From Icerya purchasi (lineage: Eukaryota > Arthropoda > Insecta > Hemiptera > Monophlebidae), in the NCBI GenBank assembly GCA_039619475.1, contig CM077116.1, forward strand, positions 278,829,258 through 278,893,257: DNA of 64,000 nucleotides, written 5' to 3'. The notes under the pieces were generated by a model. That model did no database searches. It was not told where the DNA came from and saw only the letters and a list, made by a program, of their open reading frames with translations. Numbering within the stretch: the first letter of the stretch is position 1; every line of letters starts with the position of its first letter. This document shows positions 40,601 to 49,993 of this stretch, piece by piece. A program made the position numbers and the translations under genes.

Positions 40601-43600
40601 GGAACCGGCACGGACTCCTACTGTTGCAATTTGGTACACAGAAGGATGCGATAACGGAATACACTTACCGTGACACTCATGTGGAACTTCATCGCGCGAT
40701 CGATCGGAAGGGACGTGACTGTAGTCTGGAAAGCAGTGTTTTTGCACGATAATGCGCGACCACACACGTCTGTTCTCGTTCGCACGTGAATTAAAAATCA
40801 AAATTGGGACGAATTTTCATATCCACCCTACTCACCTGAAGTGACACCTTTAGATTTTCACGTTTCCCCCATTTGAAATGCGTGGGAAACGTTTCGTAAC
40901 AGACAACGAATTCACGGAAGCAGTAACAAAATTTTTCGCTAAATGCACCGCCCAGTTTTGCCATGACGATATCGATAAACAAATGCCTTAATATTTTCAA
41001 AAATTGTGTCAAAAAATAAAATATTTCTTCTAGTTTCTTTGGTATTTTTTTCAACATTTTTGGAGGCCGGGAAGGTTATTTTCGAAGCCGCGTCACGTTA
41101 TTTATTGAACGCCCTACGTATTTAATATTTATTCTGAAACTATTTTCAAAGCTTTAAATATTTCTAACGATATTACCTACACTCGATCTAGATGTGAAAA
41201 GGAATGTCAGCCCTCTAGAAATTTATATTCACCAGCATATGTTACACACATCACAGATTTAAAAAATACCCAACAAAGAAGTCTCAAGCAATGTGGAAAA
41301 ACAAAAAGCATTAGTGCTCATACAATATTTTAAACACGTAATAAGGGGAACAAATTACTGGATACAATTTTAAAAAGAAATTCCAAAATCAATAGAAAGT
41401 AGATTTCAAAAATGACTTTTGACCGTAGCGCCAAGAACATTTTTCGACCTGTCGTAAATTAGCCGTATAAACCATTAATTCTTGGAAGGAGAGGGGTAGA
41501 AAGAAAAAGATAAGTAGAGATGTGTACGGAAATATGGACGTTCACATTGAAATGTAATGTAAATAAGTAGTAGTACATTATTGAATGAGTGGATGTTTTA
41601 ATCGTTAAACTCCGCCATCGCCTTAAGTATTTTGTCTAACAGTATATCTGCTTACTAACACATAATTTCCTTTTGACATGTTTTATAACTTGAGTATATT
41701 TTTGTTATACTATTATGATTAAGTATAGAAAATAAATCTACCGATTTTTGATACTTTCTACAGTAATCAATGTTAATGACGACAACGAACAGCTGTTCAT
41801 AACATGGAAAATGATTATTCCCACATGTATGCAGATTCTGATTTTTGACCACTAATTTTCATAGACCTATTTGTACGTAATGTTTCTATCTCAACGGGTC
41901 ATTTAATTTTCTAACCTCTACTGACTAGTTTTATTCATGAGCACAGTTTTTAATTTCATAAGATAATTCTATGAAAAAATGTGTTGATCTATACCAGGGT
42001 AATTTTTTTCTCATTTACCCATCACATGCGTAGAAATTTGTAAAAATAAAACGGTAAATAATTTTTTTTAAATAAATGAACGTCATATTTATACCTCCAA
42101 AATTTTAGGTAAGGTAGACACATAAAAATTTCCTTTACATACTTCCATCACATGCTGAGCTATCTGATCATGTAACATGCGTAAGAATGCCGTATCGCAC
42201 ACTTTTAACGTAATGTTCAGCTTATTTAAAATTCTGAAAGTGGCATTATAATAATTTTATTGTTCAAAATATTTATTTTATATAAATACATTTGCAATCT
42301 AGAATTTGTAATAATTAATCGAAGAGGAAAAAATATTATTAGAAAATTATTATGAAAAACTATTCAGAAGTCCATTAAAAAATTATAATACCGGAATACG
42401 CAACGAAGATCATCTAAATATCCTTTACATTTGCAGAATTCTAATGGATTACGGCAGTAACAACATTGTGGAACAATTTCTGGCAATAGATCATCTAAAA
42501 AATAAATATATAGAATAATTTTATATTACAAAAAATATGAAAAAACTTGTTAAATTTTATATTTATAAAATTAAAAAAATATTTATATTCCGATGAATTA
42601 GTTATTAAAATAATTTGTTCACACTTTTGAATTTTACAGTTCACACATAATTAAAATATTAAACTGATCAATTGTTTACAAAAGAAAAAATTTTAAACAA
42701 ACCAAATACTGTTTAAAATAAACGTTTCCAAAGTTATTTATAAGTTAATTATATCATTCGTCATTTACGTAACACCTAAACTTCAATAGTTGCATAAAAT
42801 ATCATTCAGAATATAACTAATCTTTTTTTCTGTTATCGTGGAGTAAATTTAACTCAATAAAAGAATAATTGAACGTAATGAGTGTATCAGTATTCTAAAT
42901 AATATTAAATAAATGTTTTTTTGGAGATAGTTTATTGTACTACAACTTATTTTATGTATTATTTTCATATTGTATTTAATTCATGTGAAAAATCTGCGTT
43001 AATTTTTTCTATTTTACAGTTCAAAGTTAATATAAATTCTATTATAGGATATGATTATTGTAACACACAGAGAAAGACCCAAAACAAAAACTCGGCGAAA
43101 TTTCTAGCTTAACATCCGAATAATAGATAATAAAACAGAAACAAACATTGATTAGTGATCAAATTCTACACTTTACATAGTATGACGGTTTATAGTCAGT
43201 AATCGAATTCTAATACTGGACTAAAATTTTCAATATAATTTCTGGTCAAAATAATAAATTTCAACATTTTCATCTTCAATTTTTTTGATATGCTAAAATT
43301 ATCATTTTCGTAAATTTTCCTTTCGTTACAAGTAATATTTCTGAAATTTAAATTTTTTTCTTTACGAACTCAATAACACAAATTTTGCTTTCCGTCGAAT
43401 TAATGAGACTTTCCATTTAAGTTTGATGTTTTAGTGTACATAGCAATCTGTTCTTAAGATATAAAGTCATTGCATTACTTAAATTTATTAATAAAAGACA
43501 ATTAAATATCGTTTATACTTACTGGAATCCGCTTTATTGCAATCCGAATTAAAAACTTTATACGATACCAGATAGAAGTCGTAAAATATTTTTTCGTAAT

Positions 43601-44295
43601 TACTCGGGGGATCAGTAAAAATAATATTAAAAACTAATGAATTAAGAGTGTCTATACAATTCAATAAATCATTATCATAATCTTTATTAGCATTTAATTC
43701 TAATTTACGCAATTCTTCCAGTTTATTCAAAGTGAGATAAAATTTTTTTACATAATTATACAAAAGCGTAATATTGTTCTTTAAGTTTTTAAATGTTTCA
43801 AATTCATCTTCACACCAATTAAAATTCCCCCAAAACAGATTTCCAACTTTTTTCGTTAAATTATTTTCTATAATATCAAATATTAAATCGTACAACAGCG
43901 GTATGTATCCTTTTTCAAGGAGTGAAGTATCGAAACAACCTTCATATATTTCCGGATTAACGCTTGGCTAAAATGAAAAAATGAAAAAATTATGTCAGTG
44001 CGTATTTTACAATCCTTATATATTACTCTAAGTAATAATAGCGTTTTAAAAAAAAAAAATCTACATATATTCATTTAAAGATAGTATCAAATTTCAAAAA
44101 TTTAACTAAAGCCGAAACAATCTGAACCCGTAATTAACTGGCGGGTCTAAATATAATACAAACTGTAAAAGAAATTGACGTCTTTAACGTAAAATTTCTA
44201 TGCTTTTAAAAACGCAGATTTACCTTAAATCTTGCTTTTAATATTGGAAATTCTTCTAAAGTTCGATCCCATAACTTTTTTTCAATATTTTCCAT
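20668..44295 (-). CDS. ANAPC2: Anaphase-promoting complex subunit 2, 14 exons, complete
   Basis: Coding exons, 5' to 3': 44295-44224, 43967-43523, 42494-42392, 42233-42095, 38790-38616, 38134-37909, 37717-37548, 35413-35236, 32806-32695, 29674-29546, 29308-29179, 27919-27834, 24458-24291, 20868-20668. All introns are GT-AG, all phases agree, and the joined CDS is 2334 nt (777 residues), close to the usual ~800. Seen in order: N-terminal repeats; a Cys-rich turn near residues 185-200 (QCCYC, FCKCKGY); HSGVSTTDILTAYIAAFRAL; SREDTVHCVV; the cullin-homology signature FGSKQMFIDEYRKLLADR (464-481) and LLELLKIRFGEA; SSQFWPPFKD; and the C-terminal winged helix ending YYRLPK. APC2 is the cullin-like scaffold that holds the APC11 RING subunit in the ubiquitin ligase that triggers anaphase. 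Introns carry mariner, SINE, LINE and foldback insertions, but no exon is damaged. Confidence 0.95.
22570..22779 (+). pseudogene. hAT transposase C-terminal fragment in ANAPC2 intron 13
   Basis: The plus-strand reading LYCIAEVALGVPVTQISIER then LFLVLKFIFGEIGNNLSEKF matches the hAT dimerisation region (A...L..PATQ.S.ER.FS...I....R..L). It is antisense to ANAPC2. Only about 65 residues remain, and no terminal repeats were found nearby. Confidence 0.65.
23309..24213. repeat. Near-perfect 0.9 kb palindrome in ANAPC2 intron 13
   Basis: The left arm (23309-23739) and right arm (23781-24213) are inverted copies of about 430 bp with a 41 bp loop (23740-23780). By eye I find one clear substitution between the arms (CCGGTTTCG versus CCGGATTCG) and a short indel at the outer edge. 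No ORF, terminal motif or TSD is evident. The right arm ends 78 bp from exon 13 (24291-24458). The pre-mRNA could fold into a long hairpin. Confidence 0.92.
25568..25614. repeat. (TA)n microsatellite, SINE tail
   Basis: A pure TATA dinucleotide run of nearly 50 bp. In minus orientation it directly follows the SINE body at 25615-26028, so it is probably the grown-out tail of that element. Confidence 0.85.
25615..26028 (-). mobile_element. tRNA-derived SINE
   Basis: On the minus strand the element starts with a tRNA-like head (26028 to about 25955): A-box-like TTGGCCTAGTGGCTAGAGCG, CTTGACTTCCGATCC, and B box GGGTTCGATAC. The anticodon position reads TCC, a Gly-type arm, though the stem is degenerate. 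The body of about 340 bp is notably GC-richer than its surroundings and ends in a (TA)n tail at 25568-25614. A second (TA)n run lies upstream at 26026-26050. It sits in ANAPC2 intron 12 in the same orientation as the gene. Confidence 0.7.
26080..27090 (+). mobile_element. LINE fragment with RNase H domain
   Basis: The plus strand reads IFTDSSKGSPNGVGAAFFCP, then ESSAILRALLFI, LILSDVQSVMQAI and FSIPGHAGIEGNELADTFAR. These are the four RNase H blocks, with catalytic Asp, Glu, Asp and the His/Asp of HxGIxGNExAD, as found after RT in I/R1-like LINEs. The usual TDGS is TDSS. Frames break near 26310, 26637 and 26800. The following 26860-27090 looks like the C-terminal end. It is antisense within ANAPC2 intron 12. 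Confidence 0.8.
28486..29178. other. ANAPC2 intron 11, AT-rich with a G/C-rich patch
   Basis: A patch at 28488-28535 pairs a G run with a C run (GGGGGGTAACC...AACCCCCC) and resembles the hairpin of dispersed repeats, but I could not define an element. The remainder shows nothing. Confidence 0.3.
30369..30643. repeat. Foldback (MITE-like) inverted repeat in ANAPC2 intron 9
   Basis: Arms of about 125 bp run inward from 30369 and 30643 and pair at roughly 85 percent. The inner part AAGAATGAGATACAAGCGTT pairs with AACGCTTTTATTTCATTCTT, with a loop of about 35 bp near 30490-30525. No coding sequence is present. Confidence 0.75.
31866..32567. mobile_element. Non-autonomous transposon flanked by TTAA
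   Basis: The inverted ends GGGAGGAAATAGGTGTAG and GGGGGGAAATAAGTGTAG (read inward) lie directly inside TTAA at 31862-31865 and 32568-32571. TTAA duplication is used by piggyBac, Kolobok and Sola3 elements; the GGG start suits Kolobok better than piggyBac (usually CCC/CCY). The 702 bp interior has no transposase. It is in ANAPC2 intron 9, ending 128 bp from exon 9. Confidence 0.7.
32937..34151 (+). mobile_element. Mariner transposon with broken transposase
   Basis: TIRs of about 27 bp (TTGGGAGGACAAATTAGTTC on the left, TTAGGAGTACAAATTATTAG on the right, read inward) are flanked by TA. The plus-strand transposase relic includes the HTH part (TDKSCREWVRRFKNGDFSVE, DKSRSGQ), IVTGDEK (first Asp), HDN-type sequence read as MTTLGLML through a frameshift, and PYSPNIARSDYWLF (third Asp, D34D type). 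Several stops and frameshifts make it dead. At 1215 bp it is close to full mariner length. It lies in ANAPC2 intron 8, antisense to the gene. Confidence 0.92.
34419..34762. mobile_element. Tigger/pogo-type MITE
   Basis: TIRs of 25 bp with one mismatch (CAGTGAAGTACCGATTATCC and CAGTAAAGTACCGATTATCC, read inward) are flanked by TA at 34417-34418 and 34763-34764. The GATTATCCGAA core is shared with Tigger-like elements. The 344 bp interior has no coding capacity. It is in ANAPC2 intron 8, 266 bp from the mariner relic. Confidence 0.85.
35900..36885 (-). mobile_element. LINE reverse transcriptase fragment in ANAPC2 intron 7
   Basis: The minus strand reads LYVLDQNNIISIQAGG, then AVGISGQMSKYITSFLSNRT, then SSSLSAPIPIENG. 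This is the RT stretch around domains 3-4: the LFKAV..GISG..L.YI.SFL.NR block, then the position where ENGVPQG normally stands, here read as ENGGRKAL after a frameshift. Downstream come INDAADSIWP-like and LNIDLSSNF-like pieces in other frames. It runs in the same direction as ANAPC2 and may belong to the family of the RNase H fragment at 26080-27090. Confidence 0.65.
37045..37475. repeat. Composite repeat: TATATAAACTCGGCC block and TTACATAAAATTGGGACAT tandem units
   Basis: From 37045 the order is (TA)n-AAACTCGGCC, a GGCC-TTTT-GGCC type hairpin, a perfect hairpin AAGGGGC-TGT-GCCCCTT (37080-37096), then a segment bounded by a perfect 16 bp inverted repeat (TACAACGTAATTCTTA at 37161-37176 and its complement at 37458-37473). 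Inside it, units with GTTACATAAAATTGGGACAT recur about four times with variation. The same sequence types recur in the same order at 48084-48290. It is in ANAPC2 intron 7, ending 73 bp from exon 7. Confidence 0.7.
39170..40185. other. ANAPC2 intron 4, A-rich tract
   Basis: A-rich plus strand with many AAAAA runs. A stretch reading MENIWKKFKKNI then scattered Lys-rich pieces recalls the linker between endonuclease and RT of decayed LINEs, as in 57400-57900, but is too degraded to call. Confidence 0.3.
40186..41120 (+). mobile_element. Internally deleted mariner-family transposon
   Basis: The inverted ends TACGTGGGGCGTTCAATAAG and TACGTAGGGCGTTCAATAAA (read inward) continue for about 34 bp. 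The TA at the very end is the expected target duplication. The interior starts a transposase at 40347 (MSVNVSKPVSYETRAVTKFL). It keeps FLHDNARPHTS around 40740-40775 (second catalytic Asp), HPTHLK for the SPDL region, and RGKRFVTDNEFTEAVTKFF near the end. The HTH-to-first-Asp part is missing or scrambled. At 935 bp it is shorter than a full copy. It is antisense to ANAPC2 in intron 4. Confidence 0.85.
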
Positions 44296-44299
44296 TGCT

Positions 44300-45281
44300 G
44301 GTACGTTTTATAAAATTATTATAGAAACAAAACCTCACCAAAACATGATTTTCATAGCTGTTTCAACAATTTTTTTTGCTAACAAATTAACGATAGCCGG
44401 TAATAGTAAACAATAATAATCGATTATGTTGTTAGCGATATGAAAAACAAGGTGTTTATAAATTATATACTTCTTAAATATACTGCAATTAATATTCTTT
44501 TCCAAGTTGAACTCTGGTAAAAGAAAACTTAATAAAACAAAATCATTAAAAATAAAAATTTCAACATATTTAATTGTCATTGAAATTGATTCTAAATTGT
44601 TAGAAAAATCCAATTACTAGTTAACTTTTAGATTTTCAAACGTAATTTCACACAAGCCTTTCGAGAACACATATGTGCAAGTACAATAACACTTAAAAAG
44701 AATGGATATTCATATGGTGTAATTCATCAATCATCAGTTTAAATTTGATTGAAAAATTAATAATTCTTTTATTTTTCGGATAGAAATTGTACAATAACAC
44801 TTTAGCTCTTTACTTTTTTAGTAATAATAGATCATTGCTCTGTTTTTATTTGTATTTTAGGTAATATAATTGTTAGTTAATTTAAAATTAGTTAACGTGT
44901 AAGTTTTTTTTTAATTTAAAATCTAAATGAATAGAAAAATAAAAATAATTTTCATTAATTTTGTGTAGTTCGCTTGTTCTGATAATTATTTTTTTCGTAT
45001 TAGCATAAAATTTAAAGATTAAACCAAAATTTTGTAAAACACTTTTTTTCTGTTTTTCAAGTAAAAACGTTCTCAAAATAATATACCACATTACAATTTA
45101 TTAATTAGTTACGTTATAAATATGCTATTTTATTTATTTTAATTTAAAATTAATTCAAATTATAAAAATGTTATTTTCTGTTAAACTGAATTTTATAATT
45201 TTTTGCCTTACTGAAAATGATAAAAGTTATACTTGATTTTGTTAACTTAGTGCGAAAACTGTAATTGTTGTTTAATATAAA
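44300..45281. other. Flank upstream of ANAPC2
   Basis: This is the sequence 5' of the ANAPC2 start codon, so its promoter and any 5' UTR exon should lie here, but no TATA, DRE or similar core element stands out. A 92-codon minus-strand open stretch (44613-44335) looks like chance in AT-rich DNA. Otherwise nothing is seen. Confidence 0.35.
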
Positions 45282-45300
45282 GGGGGCTTTCAGAGCCCCC
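45282..45300. repeat. GC hairpin resembling a histone 3' stem-loop
   Basis: A perfect 7 bp stem GGGGGCT/AGCCCCC closes a TTCAG loop. The surroundings (AAAG before, CACCAA after) resemble the histone mRNA processing hairpin, but that has a 6 bp stem and a TTTC loop. No histone reading frame lies upstream on the plus strand. Similar G-C hairpins near 37080 suggest a dispersed-repeat hairpin instead. Confidence 0.4.
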
Positions 45301-45414
45301 CACCAATATCTGCAAAATAATAACTGCTTGAATTAAATAAACCAAAATTCTGAATAAATTTATTTCTTTTCAATTTTTGCAAAAGAAAAGAAAAGTGAAA
45401 TTTTTATGAGTTCT

Positions 45415-45520
45415 ATAGAAATTATTGTTTTTACTGTAGTGTTCAAATATTGCATATACAATAATTGACTACAAGGCTTTAGTATAGTATTTATAAATAA
45501 ATATATTTCATGATTTAATA
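45415..45520. repeat. Dispersed repeat, right half
   Basis: The run TTGTTTTTACTGTAG, GTTCAAATATTGCATATAC and AATAATTGACTACAAGGC is about 80 percent identical to the second half of the repeat at 59609-59795. The companion left half is at 51706-51765. Confidence 0.55.
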
Positions 45521-45536
45521 CACACACACACACATA

Positions 45537-48083
45537 GGGGAGAAGTGGGATGAATCGGACACTTTTTAGTTCTGAGCGATTTTCTCTGCAATGGTAAGTG
45601 GTATCAACTTTCTTTTTGCACCATTGTATAGTGTGAACAATGCGTTACATTTTGGCTGTAAAACTTTTACCTTTCGGATAAACACAACTTGATGAGCTTA
45701 ATTTTAAACTTTATCCAATTTGTCCGAAGTATCCCTCAACCTGGGGGATACTTCGGACAGGCATAAGGGATACTTCGGACATATGTTTTTTTTTCATTTA
45801 AAATGTATTTTTCTTTAAGAATCTGCAATAAATGCTTATACAAATCCTATAAAATGAAAAGTCAACATGTTCTATAAAAAAAAAAAAAAAAAAAAAAAAA
45901 ACTTGAAAAATCATATTTTATTCGCATTTCGAACAAAAAAACAATGAAAAATTATAAATGAGTCGCGTGGATTTTAAACATAAACATACCCCCTAAGTAT
46001 TTTTTGGGGGGCACTAATTTTTTTACAATTTGATCGTAAGAAAATGCATACTTGTCACGAACATTGGGATACTGAAAGATGTATCCAGTGTGTTTTTTAG
46101 TGAACGCTGAACGAAGAAAGTTCCCAATAAATTTGCCCTTTTTAACTCGAAGAATTTGGGCAATGTAGCGGCGAGATTTCTTCTGTTGTTTCATTTGAAA
46201 GTTCACCACAACCCAGTCACGAATTTGAATGTCGCTAAAATCTTCAGTGAATCCTTGGTTTGATATATCTGAATTCGTTTTAGGTTGGGATTGAAAATTG
46301 AGGTTTCTTTTTGCTTTTGGTTTATTTTTTGGTTTCAAATTAATTTCGGCTTGTGTACGTTCTGCAGATTTTTGAGCGCGTTTCGCAGCTTTCTCCATCT
46401 CTGGAGTTGAAGTTAACTCTGCACTTTTTCCTGGTTTTCGGCGAATTTTTCTTGTTCCTGTTGTGACATCTCGGAGAGGTCGTTTTGTTTTCAAGAAGGA
46501 CTGGGGAGAAGATTTATTCGAAGATCCGCTCCAGCTTGAATTCGAAGTTTCTGTTTTGGCCTCATTTTCTCGAGATGACTTTAAAATTTCTGGTTCAGCT
46601 GCACTCTCTAGAAATGAATTCAAAGTTGCTGTTTGGGCCTCATTCTCTGGAGATGGAATCGCCGGAAACTCTGGTACTGTGACTTCTACCATCACATCAG
46701 TCGCATTTTTATTCTCGTTGTCCAGAGAGTTTTTTATTTGTTTCAAAAGACATAAACGATTTACTGGCCATAAACCAGTACATTTGAATGAATTTTCGAT
46801 GTTTATTGGAACAAAAACAACTTCGAACGGTGATTTTGAAATTTTTGGAATAACATCAAGAGTAATTACAGCTGCTTTGCTGGTGGTTTCCAAGTAATCT
46901 TTTTCGGCGTAAGACATTGCCTTCTTATATGGTCCGTACAATGCTACATCCAACGGTTGGATCTTATGAATTAGATGTGGCGGAAAAGTAAAAAGAACAA
47001 TATTGTGTTCTCGTGCAAAACGAATAGCCTCGTATGACGTATGGGAACAATGGTTATCCATAAGTAACATCGTTCAATTATTTGGCCCAGAACTAGAATA
47101 CCTTTGAAAGTGTTTCAAAACGTCCAAAAACGATTCTTTAGTTATTCAACCGGATGGAGTAGACAAACTAAGGCTTCCTGTTGGTGCTCCAATCATGGCA
47201 TTACCGAGATTTCGTTGTTTAAAGTTGGGAAAAAGGTAAATCGGTGGTAATCGTTGTCCTAAGGCATTTATAAACACACCAAACGTCAATTGCGGTCCTC
47301 TCTGTGCACTAGTGAGAGCACCGACTTGTTTTATGCCTTTTTTTGCGATCACTTTCGGTGATTTCATTACAGTACTAATGCCGGTTTCATCGAAGTTGTA
47401 CAATTGATTGGCTGATATACCTTTACTAAGCAGCAGAGCTCTATATCGGTCAAAAAACTAATTCACATTATCGGCGTTCATCGCCTTCACATGATGGAAA
47501 CTAGTGTTTTCCGGCACTCTACAACTGAGCTCTGAATGTCTTGTCATATAACCTTTGTACCAGTCTGTACTTGCTTCTCCTAGTGATGTATCCTTTGATG
47601 TGCATTACGACCAATAACCTGTATTAGCATTATGAGACGTAAAACAGAGTTTAGAAATGTGTGAATCTTTAAATGCACATCGCGAACTATAGGGTTAATC
47701 AGTCTGTCCGATTCATCCCCATGGCTCATTTTTTCAAAAATTTGGTCTATTTCAGAAACCCCTTGAAAGAACGGCTTCAAATTATGAAAGGTTGTTCATA
47801 ATACTTCAATAAAAAGGACTTACCTGATATGTCTTCAAAATTTTCACGCAATACACAACATTTTTTCAAAAAACTAAAATCAAAATTTTTTAAAAAATCA
47901 ACAATTTTTTTTTTTGGCATTATCTCAGTTATAAAAAAACGGATATCGCAGTCGATGAAGTGCTTGGTAGATATCATCAATAGCTTACCTGCGTACTAAA
48001 TTTTAACCTTCCAATGCTTCATACAGCCGAGAAAAAACGAGTGTCCGATTCATCCCCCTGTCCGATTGATCCCACTTCTCCCC
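45537..48083 (-). mobile_element. Pogo-like DNA transposon, nearly full length
   Basis: TIRs begin GGGGAGAAGTGGGAT at both ends (45537 and 48083, read inward), continue with ATCGGACA blocks, and are flanked by TA (45535-45536 and 48084-48085). The element is 2547 bp. The left end adjoins a (CA)n run and the right end a (TA)n run. On the right the sequence GATCCCACTT and TGTCCGATT(C/G)ATCC occurs twice, as a subterminal repeat. The transposase is on the minus strand (see next entry). Confidence 0.88.
45952..47980 (-). pseudogene. DDE_1 transposase of the pogo-like element
   Basis: The N-terminal part (47980-47580) is broken by frameshifts. From 47403 the frame is open except for stops at 47146-47148 and 47074-47076, and it then runs 372 codons to 45952. 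Catalytic residues are visible: YNFDETGIS (first Asp), LLMDNHCSH (second Asp) and IQPLDVALYGPYK (third Asp, 35 residues later). A long Lys/Ser/Glu-rich linker follows. A conserved-looking C-terminal module (VVVNFQMKQQ, YIAQILRVKKGKFIGNF, YAFSYDQIVKKL) recalls the end domain common to this transposase group. Only two stops in the catalytic half suggest recent loss of activity. Confidence 0.85.
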
Positions 48084-48300
48084 TATATATATATATAAAC
48101 TCGGCCCTTCGCCCTTCACCGACACCCAGGTCTAGTTCTTCTATAATTCTTATAGAAGAGTAAACTTTTTCATTGACTACGCCGTTTCTAACTTTCATTA
48201 CATAAAATTAAGACATTTTTTCGTTAACTTTTTTCATTACAGTTTCATTACATATTTCGTTACATAAAATTGTGACCGGGACAAATTTCGTGACAGGATA
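48084..48300. repeat. Second copy of the TATATAAACTCGGCC / TTACATAAAATT repeat
   Basis: Immediately right of the pogo-like element the sequence repeats the 37045 pattern: (TA)n-AAACTCGGCC, a C-rich segment, then CATTACATAAAATTAAGACA, CATTACATATTTCGTTACAT and AAAATTGTGACCGGGACAAA. The transposon probably inserted into the (TA)n of this older repeat. Confidence 0.65.
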
Positions 48301-48388
48301 CTTTTCTTGATGACCTCTGACATAAAAATGGCATAGCCATTGATATTATATTTATAAAAATATTTTCAGAACCCCTCCAGTTCTATTT

Positions 48389-49327
48389 TCGTGCATTGAT
48401 TACGTTTCTTATTGCATATCCAGCGTCCATTAAAGCCTGCTTGATTTCATCCGTGGGCATGGTATGGTAGATATTTTTGATTACTACTCGGTACGCTCTT
48501 TCAGTATATTATACTCTTTTCTTTTAAATATCTAATTATTTTTCTATAACTGTCACTACCGCTCGTTTTTAATTTAACTTTTCCATCATTTAACGCTTTG
48601 CAGATGAATTCCTCCTTTTTTAATACTGAAGAAAAATCAGCTTCCATCTCTTTATAATTAGTAACCCCGTATATAAAAATTGGAGGTGGTTTGAGTAATC
48701 TTTTAGCCTCGTAATCTTCTACACTAGAAGATTTGGCGTTTTCGGTCGATTTATGTTGCGAATTAGAAATGTTACATGTATCTGAATCGGAATGATTTAT
48801 AAGGGGCCAGAATCTGTTATTCTTAGTTCCTACTTCAGACGTTATTTCAGGAGTTTGTATTCGTTGTCTTTTTCTTAGCGGAACAACTTGTCAGCTATTA
48901 TTCGGCTGAGCGATGATTTTCAATAGCGCTACTTTTTTATTTCCGAGGTCTCGGCTTTCAGAGTTTTCCATAGGAACATCATTCATGAGACTATTATTAT
49001 TATCTTTATCGGCATTATTACTTGCGTAATTTTTAATATCATTACTATTGTTATTGCGACCGACACCGCCGCCACCAGCGATATTTGAGGTAGATTTATT
49101 ACTCAGCTTCTTGCTCATTGCAAGGCAATAGAGTTTAGTAATCCCTACTACCGAGCGATAATATATTTGCAATTAGTAATTGGAACGAACTTACCGATAT
49201 GTCGCGGCGCGATAACAGTTAATGATTGTACCGGTTCGAAAATAAGATAAGATAAGAGAACTACTTTTAAATTCAATTGTTATACCGAACAATGAATGCA
49301 ATGAAAATAAACTATACAGTTTAACTT
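48389..49327 (-). mobile_element. Inverted 5' part of the Jockey-like retrotransposon
   Basis: The minus strand holds the element's 5' UTR (about 49327-49116) and the first part of ORF1, starting MSKKLSNKSTSN near 49115. It passes through a Gly/Asn-rich segment, a frameshift near 48890, then PPPIFIYGVTNY, KLKTSGSDSYRKIIRYLKEK and GYAIRNVINAR, where it stops at 48389. ORF1 resumes on the plus strand at 49328, so this segment is flipped relative to the rest of the same copy. Confidence 0.8.
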
Positions 49328-49993
49328 CACGATTAACAAAACCCTTACCCATGTTCTTTGTTGATTTGGAACCCCGAGCTAATAATAAAGAAATCTATAA
49401 CATGGAGTATTTACTTAACATGAAAGCTAAAGTGGAACCACCATATAAGAAAAGAGAAATAGTCAGTGTTCCAGGTGCCAGTCATATGGACATACTAAGA
49501 TGTATTGTGCATTACCTTTCGCCTGTGTTAAGTGCGGCGGATACTGTGAGACTATAAAGATTGTCAAAAATCAGCAAATACACCGGCTAAATGTATTCCA
49601 GCTAACTACAAAGGATGTACTGTATACAAGGACTTGCTGGAGATACGTAACAAATCTTATAATGCGCAACAGGTAAGCAGGAACATGCAAAAATTTGAAA
49701 ACAATAATACAAATTTCCCGCGGACAATCAGTGCCCCTGATTTAAGACAAGCCAGCAATACTACTGACCGTACTTACACCAGTGTAGTACAAGATGGTAT
49801 ACAAAAAAGGGTAGCACGAGAAACAATATCACAAAATAATAATGATCAGATACGCAGCAACAATAATAATAATAATAATCAATTCTCGGAGTTCTTAGCA
49901 GAATTTAAAATAATGTTTAATCAGCTAATGCAACAAAATGGAATGATTATTAATATGTTATCAACAGTAATAAATAAAGTGCTTTCAAAATGA
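49328..49993 (+). pseudogene. ORF1 (gag-like), 3' part, of the Jockey-like element
   Basis: The plus strand continues ORF1 at LTKPLPMFFVDLEP, then YLLNMKAKVEPPYKKREIVS. A frameshift disrupts the zinc-knuckle region (49460-49630), where RC, C, H and C residues survive in another frame. It ends with an Asn-rich tail (49634-49993, NNNNNNNQFSEFLAEFKI...VLSK). The stop TGA at 49991-49993 overlaps the ORF2 start ATG at 49990, a common arrangement in these elements. ORF1 protein binds RNA and forms the retrotransposition particle. Confidence 0.75.

Noticed and set aside
40376..40801. A 141-codon minus-strand ORF
   Set aside because: It is antisense to the mariner relic at 40186-41120, where the other strand shows HDNARPHTS and other transposase blocks.
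44335..44613. A 92-codon minus-strand ORF upstream of ANAPC2, considered as its N-terminal exon
   Set aside because: The ANAPC2 N-terminus is already complete from the ATG at 44293-44295, whose alignment order fits the family. Splicing from this ORF would not keep the phase, and its composition (Ile/Phe/Asn-rich) is what AT-rich DNA gives by chance.
46463..46897. A 144-codon plus-strand ORF
   Set aside because: It is the antisense shadow of the pogo-like transposase linker region, whose minus-strand reading is longer and has the DDE motifs.
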